A stretch of 64,000 bases of DNA from Cymbomonas tetramitiformis (GCA_001247695.2 LGRX02034412.1:37418-101417); one strand, 5' to 3'; positions 20,168-32,371 are shown, numbered from the stretch's first letter. The notes: a model not told the origin generated them from the sequence alone. Numbers and translations are program-made.

Positions 20168-23100
20168 TTACAGTCCATACCTGTGCATCCCTGCCGCCCC
20201 TTGCAGTCCATACCCCTGCACCCNNNNNNNNNNNNNNNNNNNNNNNNNNNNNNNNNNNNNNNNNNNNNNNNNNNNNNNNNNNNNNNNNNNNNNNNNNNNN
20301 NNNNNNNNNNNNNNNNNNNNNNNNNNNNNNNNNNNNNNNNNNNNNNNNNNNNNNNNNNNNNNNNNNNNNNNNNNNNNNNNNNNNNNNNNNNNNNNNNNNN
20401 NNNNNNNNNNNNNNNNNNNNNNNNNNNNNNNNNNNNNNNNNNNNNNNNNNNNNNNNNNNNNNNNNNNNNNNNNNNNNNNNNNNNNNNNNNNNNNNNNNNN
20501 NNNNNNNNNNNNNNNNNNNNNNNNNNNNNNNNNNNNNNNNNNNNNNNNNNNNNNNNNNNNNNNNNNNNNNNNNNNNNNNNNNNNNNNNNNNNNNNNNNNN
20601 NNNNNNNNNNNNNNNNNNNNNNNNNNNNNNNNNNNNNNNNNNNNNNNNNNNNNNNNNNNNNNNNNNNNNNNNNNNNNNNNNNNNNNNNNNNNNNNNNNNN
20701 NNNNNNNNNNNNNNNNNNNNNNNNNNNNNNNNNNNNNNNNNNNNNNNNNNNNNNNNNNNNNNNNNNNNNNNNNNNNNNNNNNNNNNNNNNNNNNNNNNNN
20801 NNNNNNNNNNNNNNNNNNNNNNNNNNNNNNNNNNNNNNNNNNNNNNNNNNNNNNNNNNNNNNNNNNNNNNNNNNNNNNNNNNNNNNNNNNNNNNNNNNNN
20901 NNNNNNNNNNNNNNNNNNNNNNNNNNNNNNNNNNNNNNNNNNNNNNNNNNNNNNNNNNNNNNNNNNNNNNNNNNNNNNNNNNNNNNNACTCCAGCCCCCT
21001 GCATCCCTGCTGCCCCTTGCACTCCAGCCCCCTGGGTGCCCATTGATCCTTGCACGTCTGCTTGCCCTTGCACTCCAGCCTCCTGCGTGTCCACTGACCC
21101 GTCCACTGCATATTCTTGCGTGCCGAGCCAGGTCATTCCGCGCCCCTGCATCACTGCCGCCTGCGCTGTCTCCAGGGCGTGGATGGCTGCAGCAGAGGCT
21201 CTCACCACCTCTTCCTCAGGGGGCACAACTTTACTCACATGCGCCTTTTCTTTTGGTCGAGTTTTCGCCACCGCTCCCTTAGTGGGGGTTAAAAGCTGCG
21301 AAACATTGCGCATATGCGCCCTTCCTTTTCGGTGAGTTCTCCACATTTTCTTTCCGTTCAACTTCACGTTGCAGATCGTGCACATGGCCCTTGAACAGGT
21401 TTCACCTGGTATCACTTGGTACCCCAGCTGTCCATCCATCGCGTCCACTTCCTGAGCGCTCGCACCTGCGTCTCCCGGCGCATGATTGGCGAACCCCTTC
21501 TCCCGCAACTGCTGCTCGAGAGCGTCCACGAGGGCCTTCTTGCAGGCTTTCTTGCTCAGCTTTTCCGCCGGCAGAGCGCTCCGGAGCTCCTCCAGGATGG
21601 CCCCCGCCCGCTCCGCCGCCTGCTCCACATACACAATATCGTCGAAGCCCTCGTCGAGCGTTGGCAGCGCGAAGCCGTGGCAGAGCGAACCCGGGTTCTC
21701 GTACCAACCCTTGTTCTTTCCGAGCGGGGAGGTGGAGAGCTGGCGCAGCAAACGGCGCTTCTGCTCGTCCGGCTCAACCACACACACCACCGCAACGCGA
21801 CGGAACTGCCCGGCGAAGGGCGCCATCCTCCGCGCACGAACCCCTGGGAGCACGTTGTTCGCATCGTCGAGCACGCAGTTGCGGCGGCGAGGGCCCAGCA
21901 GCTTCTCAAGCAACTCCGGAATCAAGTTGGACGCCATGGACATATACCGAATATCCAGGAGTGCGCTCCGGCGGCGATCTGGCGCGCAAGAGGCCCCAAT
22001 CTGCAGCAACACGTGGTCCGCACTCACCAGCACGTGGCGCTTCTCGCGCGCCTCGCGCATGTAACGCGTCGCCCAGTGCGTCTTTCCAGAGCCGGGCAGC
22101 CCCACCATCATCACCATCTCAGGTCTGTCATCCCCGTTCGAGGGGCGAACGAGGGGGAGGACTTCCAGTTGTGCTGCGTCCCCCTCCTGATCAAGCTTCT
22201 CGACAAGCCTCCTCGCCTCCTTCCTCTCTTTCAGCAACCTTTCCACAGCCTCGTCCTCGATGTCCTCCTTGTCTTCCTCGTCCTCGATGTCCTCCTTGTC
22301 TTCCTCGTCCTCAATGCCCTCCTTGACTTCCTCGTCTGAATTATTCTCCTCGCCGTCCTTGTCCTCCAACTCCTCCTCCTCTGCCTTGTCCTCCTCCTGC
22401 TCTTCCGCCTTGACCTCCTCCTCCTCAGCAGCCGCTGCAACCGCCGCTATCTCACCCCCCGCAGGTTCTGCCACCGACGCTGAGCCCCCCTCCCTGGCAG
22501 CGTCTGCAGAAGCTGCCGCGTCCTCCCCAGCCTTTTCCGCCACTGCCAGTCCCCCCTCCTCCTGCCCGGCGGATACCCCGCCAGCGGCGCACTCGAGGGG
22601 CTGGAACACCTTGAGACGTCCGCGGGGCGGGAACCACGGGGGCAGGGCGCCGAAGTTGACGGTGCAACTCATGTTGCGGAGGAAAATGTGAGGCAGGTAG
22701 CGCTTGCCGGCGTTCAACACCACCGGCGCCGGCGCCTCCTGGAGCTCCTCACCATTGAAGGTGAAGAAGGCTTGGCCCATATCTAGGTCCAGGAAGCACC
22801 CCACGACGTCCCCTGACACACAGTTGGGAGCGTCCCCATAGCGCTGTGCCGCCCCGCTTTGCATCACGTATCCTTGTTGGTATCCAAACGCATCCGAGCA
22901 TTGGGCGTCCTCCGCCAACTCCAAGCTGCCAAACCCCTCCCCGCTTCCTTCACATCAGGCGTGACCGTGGTGAGGTGTCTGTGCTTGGGCTGCCATTCCG
23001 TGATGAGGTCATTTCGTGGTGTCGGCTTCGAGGCTCCGCTTGGTATGACACCCTGCTCAATATTACTCTCAGGTTGGTGTCATACTATGCACTTCAGGAC

Positions 23101-24078
23101 AAAGTAATTTACAGGGCACACTGGTTATTGAGAACTAGCTCGCTGATAGGTATTGCACAATGCTTGGTATTGGTGTACAGGTTACGCCTGTTTGCCCATC
23201 TAGACCCCGCCAACCGCCGGCAGCTGGAGCCTGCTTCCACGTACCACGTTCCAAGTGCACAGCCAGCCGACCGCTTCAAGATGAACCTGCTGCGATGTAC
23301 GCTATGGCTGTCGCCGACCGAAGTGATTGGGACGCACGCGAGGGCTGTTTCCGACCGCAGTAGTTGGGAAGCGCGCTAGGGCTGTTTACACGGATGCCAC
23401 AGCGAAACGGCCCTTTACTTCAGAGAGGAGAGATGATCAAGTCTAGGTTTTGTTTTTCCTCTGCGGGGCCATTCACCTGGAGTCCTCTGTGGACCATCCG
23501 ACACGGAGTCCGGTTTTATAAGCAGCAGACATATTCTGTTCTCTGTACCTACGGACACTCGTGCGGACCTCGAAGTACCACTGCCCGCGCGCTACCCCGA
23601 AGTCCGCGCGCACCCCGCAATATAGGCGGGCGAACACTCTATGGTGCTCGAAGGTCGCCGCGGAGAGGCCACTGCGACCCAGCACCAGGCTGACATGGCA
23701 GTCCTCCGGGTTGAGCCTAAGGCGGGGACTCCTTGCTGCGGCCAGGCACTCCGCGTCCCCCGGGTTGAGCGCAAAGCAATCCACGAGGTCGGGCTGAGTC
23801 TCCAGGTTGCCGTCGATGAAGATGCTTAATTCTTTTCTCTGAGTTTTTATTTCTTTGCACTTCTCCAGGTTGCCGTCGATGAAGAGGCTTAATTCTTTTC
23901 TCAGATTTTTTGTTTCTTTGCGCTTCGTTTTATCTGCTGCGTGCCCCTTCTTCCCTCTCTTCTTCTTCGACTCGTGCTTCTTATTCTTGTTCACGGCCGC
24001 CTTTTGGACGCCCACCTGCCGGGAAGGGTCACGTAGACATAACTGAGACGCCACCCTTTGAGACGCCGTCATAGGCAT
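20168..24078 (-). CDS. hnRNP U-like protein (SPRY, P-loop kinase, zinc finger)
   Basis: This two-exon model covers 24078-23477 and 22925-20168. The junction reads GACTCCAG/GTGAAT and GGCAG/CTTGGAG and joins GWSTEDS to SLELAED in the middle of the SPRY domain, which supports the splice. The N terminus is Lys-rich, with two copies of a KELS(L/I)FIDGNLE unit (about residues 61-92). SPRY spans about 145-305. An Ala/Glu-rich acidic stretch follows (340-430). A polynucleotide-kinase-like P-loop domain starts near 470 (MVGLPGSGKTHWATRY; later NCVLDDANNV). A matrin/U1-type C2H2 finger lies near 715-738 (CTICN, then HRKGRAH). The SPRY plus P-loop order matches hnRNP U/UL proteins, which bind RNA and chromatin in the nucleus. 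The tail is a Gly/Gln-rich repeat (GVQGAAGMQGAG type) broken by an assembly gap, so its length and the last exon are uncertain. The start codon choice is moderate. Confidence 0.85.
20224..20987. other. Assembly gap of 764 N
   Basis: The run of N lies inside the Gly/Gln repeat-coding tail of the hnRNP U-like gene. Sequence on both sides is the same short-unit repeat (CCTTGCAGTCCATACCCCTG-like), so a collapsed tandem repeat is the likely cause. Confidence 0.95.
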
Positions 24079-25054
24079 TTTCACACGCGAGAGACGAAAG
24101 AGAATGCAAAGGGTAAAAGCCTGAAACAGAACCCGGACACTTCGAAACGCGCAGTGTGACAGACAAGTGGAATCGTCAGGTAGGGTGAGCCAGGACAGTT
24201 GTTTCTGTGCACTGTTTGTCAACGCAGAGTGATTTTCCAGCACAGTTGTTGCCCGGAGGTCCCAGCGCGATGGAAACACTATGTTGGCAGGTTTCCTTGG
24301 ATGCAAACGCAAGATCTCGTATGGTAGGGTACGTTGTGAAGGGGGGGTGGGCAAGCATTTCAAGGAGCAAAAAGGAAAGAAGAACAAAAAACTTCACTCA
24401 CTGAGCGTAAGGAGTTATTTTGCTAAGATTCTGAGTCTTGGGTCGGTCCCACGGTCAACCCTAGCTATCAAGACCCAGTTCACGGAGCACATCCTATAGT
24501 GTAAGCAAAAGGTGGCGTGCTACCTCTGACAAAGTGAATAACATGATGGCGGTGAAGAAAGAGATGCGTTTGAATGACGATCATTTTGCGCAAGCGGGAG
24601 GGGGAACGCCTAGTGCCAAAACAAGCAATACGGTGCAGCGTCAGAGAGACGGGCGGGCGGGAAGGCTTACAGGTTTGGGAACGTGCGTGTTTTGCTTTCC
24701 GCACTGCTTCTTGGCGACATTTTTTCCTTTGGTCATAGTGGCGCCTTGCGGCTCCTTAGGAGTGAATGGTGGTGCTTTGCGGCTCCTTAGGTGTGAATGG
24801 TGGCGCTTTTCGGCTCGTAAGCTTTTTGCCACACAATACTCTACTGTGTCACACGGGTTTGCATAATTGTTAATTCAGCCTCCATCGCATTTTGCCTCCT
24901 TGCGCACAAAGGACTTGGTTAGTATGGTTACAATACACGTGCTCCCATAGGTCGGAGATTGTGCGAATGCATATGAGCACTTGAAAACCCTACTGTCCTT
25001 GGGGGACTGGGGGAGCGGCTGGGGGCGACGGGCGACGGGCGGTGGGGGGTGGGG
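24079..25054. other. Intergenic region upstream of hnRNP U-like gene
   Basis: This is the presumed promoter side of the gene on the minus strand. It contains two to three copies of a ~33-bp unit (GCGGCTCCTTAG then GTGAATGGTGG) at about 24745-24815. No other gene is seen. Confidence 0.5.
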
Positions 25055-25273
25055 CACCCCTTAGACTATTTGAACTTTTGAGATTTATGACATCCCAAAA
25101 TGGGACAAGATGAAAAGTGACTCAGGGGCGAGGGAGTAGAACTTTTGAACTTTTGAGACTTTTGACATCCCAAAATCTAAATGGGAAAAGATCGTGAAAA
25201 GTGACGACTCAGGGTCGAGGGAAGAGAACTTTTGAACTTTTGAGACTTTTGACATTCCAAAAAAGGGGAAAAA
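25055..25273. repeat. ~75-bp minisatellite, left part
   Basis: About three units carry GAACTTTTGAACTTTTGAGA, CTTTTGACATCCCAAAATGG and AAAAGTGACGACTCAGG. The array resumes at 29405 on the far side of an inserted LTR element. Confidence 0.88.
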
Positions 25274-25538
25274 TACGGGAATATCCTAGTTCACCAGATA
25301 TCAGAAACTCCCGAACTGTGTGGATAAACTCTCCTAAGAAATAAACCCTAAGCTAGATATACCCGGAACGGTCTCGGAGTCGGAACGGTCTCGGACCTAG
25401 TTTCATCGGTGACACCTTGGTGTGTCACAACCGCGAAAAATCATCAGTCCGCACCAGCCCAGTGTTGGCTACCTAGGAATCTGTCATAGGGGCCTGCACC
25501 GGGACTCCCGGTCAGGGCTGCCTATACAGATTTCAGCA
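25274..25538 (-). repeat. 3' LTR of element E
   Basis: This 265-bp repeat shares the stretch from GGAATATCCTAGTTCACCAG to CAGATTTCAGCA (plus strand) with 29146-29404. It includes a doubled CGGAACGGTCTCGGA segment. Confidence 0.88.
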
Positions 25539-26359
25539 CACCACCCCAACACTATGGGTGGTGACTGACAGGCAAGTCAGAAATGTAAGATTGCTAGTTA
25601 GGTTGACAAGGCCTAATGCTAATCCAACTGTGCTATTCTGATACACAAATTGGAACCCTCTAGCTAGCAAAAGAGCAGAAACATACGGGCAATAAGGTCC
25701 CGCTAAACTACTGAAAACCTTTGTGCCGGCAAGTCTGATTGAAGATTTCAAAGGTGTCAAAGTAAAACCATAAACCAGATTGAAGAAGCCGTTGATGTGA
25801 AAGTACATCTCAGCACACCACCAGAACAGTGATGTACTGCCAGAACCAGAAGCATAACTACTCGGGGTCAAAGTCCAAAGGAGCACCGTCACCACAATGT
25901 CCACTGCAGTAGCTCGCAGCACTACACTCCAGCGGGTCAGGCAGCCGGTGAGCCACCGCTGCAGCACCCAGGGAGTGCAACACCGCATCCAGAGTGACAG
26001 GGTCCAGCTCTGTGATACCAGAGTAGATGCAGAGATCCCCCTGCACAGTACAGGCTGCGGAGCAGCCTGACCCGATACCTGCACAGACTCGATGTCATTG
26101 TCCGCCGTGAAGGCGGCAGCCCCCACTCCCATGACCAAGGGTCGGAATCGGTTTCATTTTTGTAATCGCTTATCAACAATCATAATTGTTACATTTGTTG
26201 AAATCGATTTGATTGTCTAATTGTTTCGCCCTTAACACTGGCGATTTTTGCGAGTTTGAAACATTGAAAGTAGTTATCACGATTAATCATAATTGTACGG
26301 CTCAAATCCAAATCGATTCGATACCAATAATCGATTAATCGGACAATTACATTGCAAAA
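25539..26359 (-). other. Element E 3' region
   Basis: Between the gag remnant and the 3' LTR, the minus strand starts at the LTR edge with a GGGGTGGTG purine tract. Further in is a short acidic-ending frame (25858-26046, ending APLDFDPE) that may be a shifted Gag C terminus. The longer 201-codon frame at 25533-26138 has no recognised domain. Confidence 0.45.
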
Positions 26360-28471
26360 TCACAAATCGATTCCGACCCTTGCCCATGACTGAGACCAAG
26401 AGAATAAGAGAAAGGATGTAGGGCATCCCCCACATACCCGCGTGTGCGGGGAAGCCCCATGGCGGCTTGCCACAACCATAGGTGCGGTGATGGAAGCACC
26501 ACCAGACCAGTCCCCGTAAGCACCACCAGACCGAGGTGCGTGGGCAGTGGACTCCGACGCATGATTCGCCGAAATGGCCGGAGTCCGCGGCTCCACGATG
26601 AAGCCGCCGTCAGCGAGGTCTTCGTAGTCGTCGGTGTCGTAGCCAGTGAGATCAACCTGTGCGATGGCGGCGTGATTGACGGTCTGAACGAATCCAGCGA
26701 ACTCGCCGTCCGTCGCCGCCGTGGCGGTCACCCGTGCCGATTGAAGTGGCACGGGTTCAACATCCTTCTCCTGCGAGACAGGCATAGCAGGTTCCGGCAC
26801 GGCGGATGCCGATGCCGCCGCACCACCTGCCGGAACCTGCTCCTCCGGCGTGATCCCCGCTGCGGCGGGGCCGCATACCAGAGCCGAAGTCTGTTGCTCG
26901 ATGCCGTCGGGAGGCGGGACAGATGCGTGTGTGAAGTGCACCTGGTGATTGGCCGCGGAGTGAACCTCCGCGGCAAGATCGTCGAGCCGTCGGAGAATGT
27001 CGTCCCCCACGGGCTCGTCGGGAGGCGACTGCCGCTCCACCGCAAAGCCGTAGGCGGACACGTCGATCCCGCCCACCGCGCCCGCACAAAGCACCGCAGG
27101 CGGCCCGTACGTGGCGGCCGCACGAACGAAGGCCTCCGCACCATCATCCGCTGCCTGCTGGAATAGTGCACACATGGCAAGTGCATGCACCCCTTCCGCG
27201 TCCTCCTCGTCGATAGGAATGCTTAATGCCGCGGCGGAGGTGGGCGGGTGTTGGCGCCCGCCCAACGGGCAGTCGCGGTAGAAGTGGTAACTCTCACCCT
27301 TGCCCGCCTTCTTGCACCTGCCGCAGAACGGCTTCGCCCGCTGGTCGTCGCGGTCGAATCCAACGGGTGGCGTCTTGTGCTGACCCACACGGAAGCCCCT
27401 CAGCGGCTGCGTACGCTGCTGCTGCTGCCGGTGTTGCACCCGCTGCTGCCGCACCACCGGAGCGCCCTCCCCGTGCTGCCGCTGCACCAATTCCTTCAGC
27501 TCCGTGATCTTCGCGAGGAGGGCGTCGTAATCGCTGTTGGAGAGGTGCGCGGAGATGCCGACCGCGCCAGAAGCTGCCTTCCCCGTGTCCGTTTGAGCCC
27601 AAGCCTGGTAGATCTCTACCACCATGGAGCGGAGCGAGGCCAACGGGACATGAGCCAAATCCGCAGCCATGGGGTAGCGCACCTTTACCGCAACGTAGAA
27701 TGCCGGGTCTAGCTTGGTGTACATGCTCAGCTTACGCGTAGCCTCCATAGGCGTCCAGTCGGAGGCCTTGTTATCCCGCACCAAACGTTGTTCCCTAGCC
27801 AAGATCGGCTGCGGGTCAACGTTTGCGGGATAACGCAAGGCCGCATGCTCCTCCTGCTGCGACTCCCGTAGCGCCACCGGTACGCAGCCCTTGATGATGT
27901 CGATCAAAGCTCGCCGGCCATCTCGGTCAGACGAAGCATCCGTACCGGTGAGCCAGACATGCGCGTTGTTGTGCTTCTCCACCACGAGAGCCAGCACGTC
28001 GTAGAGCAGCCCATTCACCCGGTTCACAACCATTGCAAGGGGGTCGTCGAGGTCAAAGGACTTGAGCTCCACCCCAGCCGACTCAAACTCCGTACGCAGC
28101 TGCACCCGACCAGGTCGGACAGAAGGCCAGCGTCGTCCGTACCGCGAAAATGGTGCTTCTTGTCACCAAGAACGTCCTCGCGGATGCTCTTGGCCCAAGC
28201 ACGATGCAGACGTGTCTTGTAGATGTCGTCGGCGCAGCTTGCCTTGCTCCTGCAAGTAACGCCTGATAGCCACGTCGGCGTCCTCGTTCGAAGCAGGGTT
28301 GGGGGTCGGACCAATCGATGTCCGCACCGTCGGACTGTTCCGAACCCCATCGATAAGCCTCGGCGAGGCGTCAATGTCGCTGTCGCACATACTAACGTTT
28401 TCTAAAATGGTAGGGTGTCCCTCGTGAGGGACTTCTTCGCTCTGGTGGTAACACCCATCTCCAGGGAACAT
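26360..28471 (-). pseudogene. Gag-like protein of element E, frameshifted
   Basis: The frame is broken into three pieces. The N-terminal part ends near 28200 (DASPRLIDGVRNSPTVRTS). A second frame, near 28130-28260, reads IREDVLGDKKHHFRGTDDAG; this resembles TKILGDKSQRFAGTEADAV of element B Gag, so the two are homologous. The third piece (28105-26360) runs about 580 residues with capsid-like helices, then a Cys/His knuckle CGRCKKAGKGESYHFYRDCP, then an acidic C-terminal region. No protease or polymerase is encoded. Two frameshifts make this copy inactive. Confidence 0.75.
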
Positions 28472-29145
28472 ATCAACCCCCTATGGCCGGTCTGTGGCCG
28501 TACGATGAGGGTTGTGGCCGAGGTTTGGCCGAGTGTGCTTTTGCTTGTTGGCCGAAACGAATTATGTAAAATTTTGAAAATTCCCCCGAAAATTTGCGAT
28601 TTTTATGATATTGCCATACATAAAATTAAAATTTTACGCTTGCGGCGGGCAATTTTGGATTTTGGCCGGGATGGCCGAAATTTGGCCGATGGAAATTTTG
28701 AGTGTTGGCCGTACGACATAAATGTTTGATATGTTGCCCTGCCCATCTCTCGAAAAGCCTGAGGGAAGGTGGTGTGCATGAGCGTGTTCGGGTGTGGTTG
28801 CGGAAAAAATTGGGATGAACCGCCGTGGAGCGAGCGAAGAGAACATGTAATCGACGGGCACGTCGGAGATGTCGTCGAAGTCGAAGGTGTCGCGAACACC
28901 AGCCCAAAACTCAGTAACTAGCGGGATCAAGGCCAGAATAAAACTGAGGATGAACATTGCGTCAACTAGTCCAGAACGAGGCGCCGTCCCCATAGCCGCT
29001 GCCTCAAGTCGCCCGCCGACTCAGCTCAAACCATAATTCCTAGATGCACCCAAACGCGCCCTCGCGCACCACCTCTCCAAGCGGCCATTTAGCCCATCAT
29101 GGCCAAAGTAGCAAGTGGAATAAAAGCGTGGATGGGGCCACGACC
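28472..29145 (-). other. Element E leader between 5' LTR and gag
   Basis: Directly after the 5' LTR on the minus strand is GGTCGTGGCCCCAT, a weak match (10 of 14) to the GGTTATGGGCCCAC primer-site sequence. The region 28480-28720 is dense in GGCCG motifs. No coding region is supported. Confidence 0.45.
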
Positions 29146-29404
29146 TATTGGAATATCCTAGTTCACCAGATATCAGAAACTCCCGAACTGTGTGGATAAA
29201 CTCTCATAAGAAATAAACCCTAAGCTAGATATACCCGGAACGGTCTCGGAGTCGGAACGGTCTCGGACCTAGCTACCTGTGACACCTTGGCGTGTCACAG
29301 CACGAACAATCATCAGTCACCATTCCAGTGTTGGCTACCTAGGAATCTGTCATAGGGGCCTGCACCGGGACTCCCGGTCAGGGCTGCCTATACAGATTTC
29401 AGCA
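29146..29404 (-). repeat. 5' LTR of element E
   Basis: This 259-bp copy is paired with 25274-25538; GAAAA follows at 29405-29409. It shows small substitutions relative to its partner, such as CTCATAAG for CTCCTAAG. Confidence 0.88.
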
Positions 29405-29879
29405 GAAAATGAAAAGTGATGGCTCAAGGTCGAGAGAGGAGAACTTTTGAACTTTGCGACTTTTGACATCCAAAAATGGGGGGCAATAAAAAGTGACGGC
29501 TCAGGGTCGAGGAAGGGGAACTTTTGAACTTTTGAGACTTTTGACATCCCAACATAGGAAACAATGAAAAGTGAACACTCGGGGCTGAGGGAGGAAAACT
29601 TTTGAATTTTTGAGACTTTTGACATCCCTACGAAATGGGAAAACATGAAAAGTGACGGCTCAACGGTCGAGGGAGGAGAACTTTTGAACTTTTGAGACTT
29701 TTGACAACCCAAAATGGGAAAAAATGAAAAGTGACGACTCGGGGTCGTGGAGGGAACTTTTGAACTTTTGAGACTTTTGACATCCCAAGATGGGAAAAGA
29801 TGAAAAGTGACGGTTCAGGCTCGAGGGAGGGGAACTTTTGAACTTTTGAGACTTTTGACATCCCAAAATGGGAACCACT
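29405..29879. repeat. ~75-bp minisatellite, right part
   Basis: Six to seven units of the same repeat as 25055-25273 (ACTTTTGAGACTTTTGACAT; AAAAGTGACGGCTCAGG). Minus-strand frames through it are repeat translations. Confidence 0.9.
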
Positions 29880-30640
29880 TCCAGGATTGGACAGCCCTCC
29901 TCCATCACCGGACTACTCCCCTGGACCGACTGACGATGAGGCCGAGACTTCTGGTACCGCTGATTCCGACAACAACTTCAATCTGGACTCTGCTTTTCTG
30001 GATTTTGAGATTGAGAACGACAATGACAACAACTTCTGTGAACTTTGCACTGTGGATCACTTTCAAAGTGGCTAGAGTAGCTTTCAGACTGTTAGTAGTG
30101 CCGTTAGATCAAGTTACAGCTTACAAGCCAAGATGCCTTCTGTGTACTGCACTAGCTAGAGGTTGGGACCGCCCTGACCAACGAAGGGCACAAGCCCCCA
30201 CTAGAAATAGGTTTCCACCGTTTGAGATGGTGTGTGTTCCGAACAAATTTGCCTGCCCCACCCTAACTTTTCCTTCGTAACAGTACAGGGTGGTGTGCTG
30301 GATGTGACACCGTGTGGGTCACTTTCCTATAGTTGTACTAGATAGTACTCCGTACAGTACGGGTGACACAGGTTTAGGGTTTCCGGCTTAAGCCGAGCTT
30401 TCGTTATGTTATCTGGGACTTAGTTTGTTTACCAAAAGTGAAAGCATTCTGACTGTAACCCAATATATGGTCACACCTATATATCTAACAACTACCTTAC
30501 CCTACCACGATTCATCACCTAATCGACGACCACGCGACTGCCTCCCCCCTTCCCCCTTCAAGAATGTCTCGCACCAGCTCTGCTGCCAAACCACGCGAGG
30601 TACTCCGGGGCTTGCTTACTGATGTGAACAGTAAAATATA
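29880..30640 (+). mobile_element. 3' end of a third gag-only element (F)
   Basis: A frame open to 30075 ends in an acidic tail (PTDDEAETSGTADSDN, then VDHFQSG stop), like the LQSG end of element B Gag. It is followed by GGTTTCCACCG and then by CAGGGTGGTG/TGCTGG at 30296, the family polypurine/LTR junction. The LTR body (TGCTGGATGTGACACC onward) differs from B and E. The 5' part of the element is missing, replaced by the minisatellite edge. The right limit is an estimate. Confidence 0.6.
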
Positions 30641-30990
30641 AGCAAAGGGTGGGTATACATTACGTTCACAGAACTTAAGAAGCAGGCACGTGCAAACCCT
30701 TAGTGTCACGGTGTGAGATGAGATGATAAATGACTTAGATTTATTATCGGTCGGAACTGACGGAGACGGGCAGGCAAGATGCAAGTGACACCACAGGGCG
30801 AGGAATGACACAGGAAGAGACAATCACCCCCAGTTTATGGGGTGGCGAAAGTCTGCCTCTCCGTGACTTACTCCGAAGCCCACTTCGCCGTCGGGCTCTA
30901 CTCGACCCGTCTCTGGTGGTGTCGCACCGCTTGACACGAAGACTATACCCTTGGAGCGACCCGATCTTGCGTACGAACGAGGTGTAGTTC
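30641..30990. other. No gene recognised
   Basis: This stretch lies between the element F LTR and the copia-type gag relic. It probably contains leader sequence of the relic, but no LTR was found. Confidence 0.35.
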
Positions 30991-32371
30991 GTGCGCGAGA
31001 AACCGACACACCGTGAAATTCGACCCTTGGACTTCCTCGAGAATTCCGGCAACCTCCGCATCACGCCCTACCGCGCTTCTACACGTGGGTTGCTTGCTGA
31101 GCCGTTGGCCAAGATATTCGACTACGCCGACAACGTTGTCAACGTCTTGAAGGCGCGCAACTACCAGCCCAAGAGCTCTTCGGATGGGATTACTCTGGAG
31201 GAATACAGCGCGAAGGAGGACTTCTTCGCCCTTTGCTCCGCCATGGTTGCCGTCCTCAGCTCCGTCGGCTCCACTGAGGTCGCCAAGATCTTCGACCTTG
31301 ACTTGACCTGCGTCTACCACCACTACGACATCAACTCCATGGTCTTCACTATGCTTTCGGTCTTACTTCGCGGGTCCGCTCTCGCTGTCTACCACACCAC
31401 CGCCAAACGCTACCCTTTCGATGGACGTGCACTTCTACTCCGTCTGCACTTCGAGGTGGAGGGTTTTCAACCGGTGGATAGAGGTAGGTACATGGAGGAC
31501 ATGCGGTCCTTGCGCGTCAACGAGCGTGAGGACCCCCGACCGATCATCAACCAGTTTCCGGCTCTTGCGGAGAAGCACTGCCACTCCCACCACGACTTCT
31601 CCTTCAATGACCGCGCCGAGACCTTCCTCGTGGTAATTGAGAAGTCTGCCGACTCGTCCCCCTACGAGGTCGCCCTCTACCAGGGAATCATCGAGGATCT
31701 TTTCACCAGCGACTCCCCGCTGTCGTTCGACACCGTCGCCCTTCGCGTCCGCCGCGTCTGGCAGCGGGATGGCACCCGACGCCTCGCTCGTTTCCTGCCC
31801 CCAGAGTGCCCGACTCTGGTGGTGATGGCTGGGTGATATCTGGTGGTGCCAGAGCGTACGTACGCCTTCCACCCCAAGTCCATTCAACCGGCGGTAGGTG
31901 AATGGAGCACCACCCCGCCCTGGCCCCTACCGCGCTTGGGAGGGGCAAGGCCGCCCTTGTTTGGTTTGGCACAGGGTGTGGAGCCTCATTGAACTGCACC
32001 AAGGGGCTCTGCCCCTCCTACGCGTGCAAGGGCGCCTTTTCGGACGGGCGCGTCCCGCCTTCCGCTCTGGACCCTGTACCGCGACCCACTGTATCTCGTG
32101 GGGCCCCGTCGACTGCGGACAAGCAGCAACAGTCGGCGTCGTCTTCGTACACTTCCGTGGACCGCGCATGGGCTGGCGGATGCTCTACCTGACCCTCTGT
32201 ACCCGACCGACGAGGTGGGGCCCGTTGATCAGCCTTCTATCTACGGATGACGATGAGCCGGCCGCCCCCACTCTCGCCATGATTGCGGGCTACGATGAGG
32301 AAGGAGATGCGACAGACTGGCCTGCCTTTCGGGAAGGCCCCGTGTACATTCCGGGGTCTGCCACACCTTAA
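30991..32371 (+). pseudogene. Copia-type gag relic (element D)
   Basis: A 281-codon frame (30991-31836) without a proper ATG start includes FDGRALLLRLHFEV, then MRSLRVNEREDPRPIINQF. This corresponds to VDGRLLLLHVHCRL and AKALRISESEDPAVKLNTF of the copia Gag at 55613, so the two are related. After a frameshift, a Cys-rich stretch (CGASLNCTKGLCPSYACKG at about 31980-32030) may be the nucleocapsid knuckle. A third frame ends at 32371 in acidic residues. No pol is present. This is a 5'-truncated, frameshifted, probably non-autonomous element with only its 3' LTR remaining. Confidence 0.65.

Larger units (their letters stand above)
25274..29404 (-). mobile_element. Gag-only LTR retrotransposon (element E)
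   Basis: This ~4.1-kb element lies on the minus strand with LTRs at 29146-29404 (5') and 25274-25538 (3'). The LTRs start TGCTGAAATC when read on the minus strand. It lies inside a minisatellite whose units continue on both sides; flanks AAAAA and GAAAA form a 4-of-5 target duplication. The polypurine junction GGGGTGGTG/TGCTG matches element B. Only gag-like coding is present, and it is frameshifted. LTRs differ by several substitutions and small indels, so it is older than element B. Confidence 0.83.

Noticed and set aside
26728..27186. Additional minus- and plus-strand frames over the element E gag
   Set aside because: GC-rich shadow frames of the gag-like frame at 26360-28105.
29350..29908. 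Minus-strand frames rich in KSQKFKSSP repeats
   Set aside because: Translation of the ~75-bp minisatellite, not a gene.
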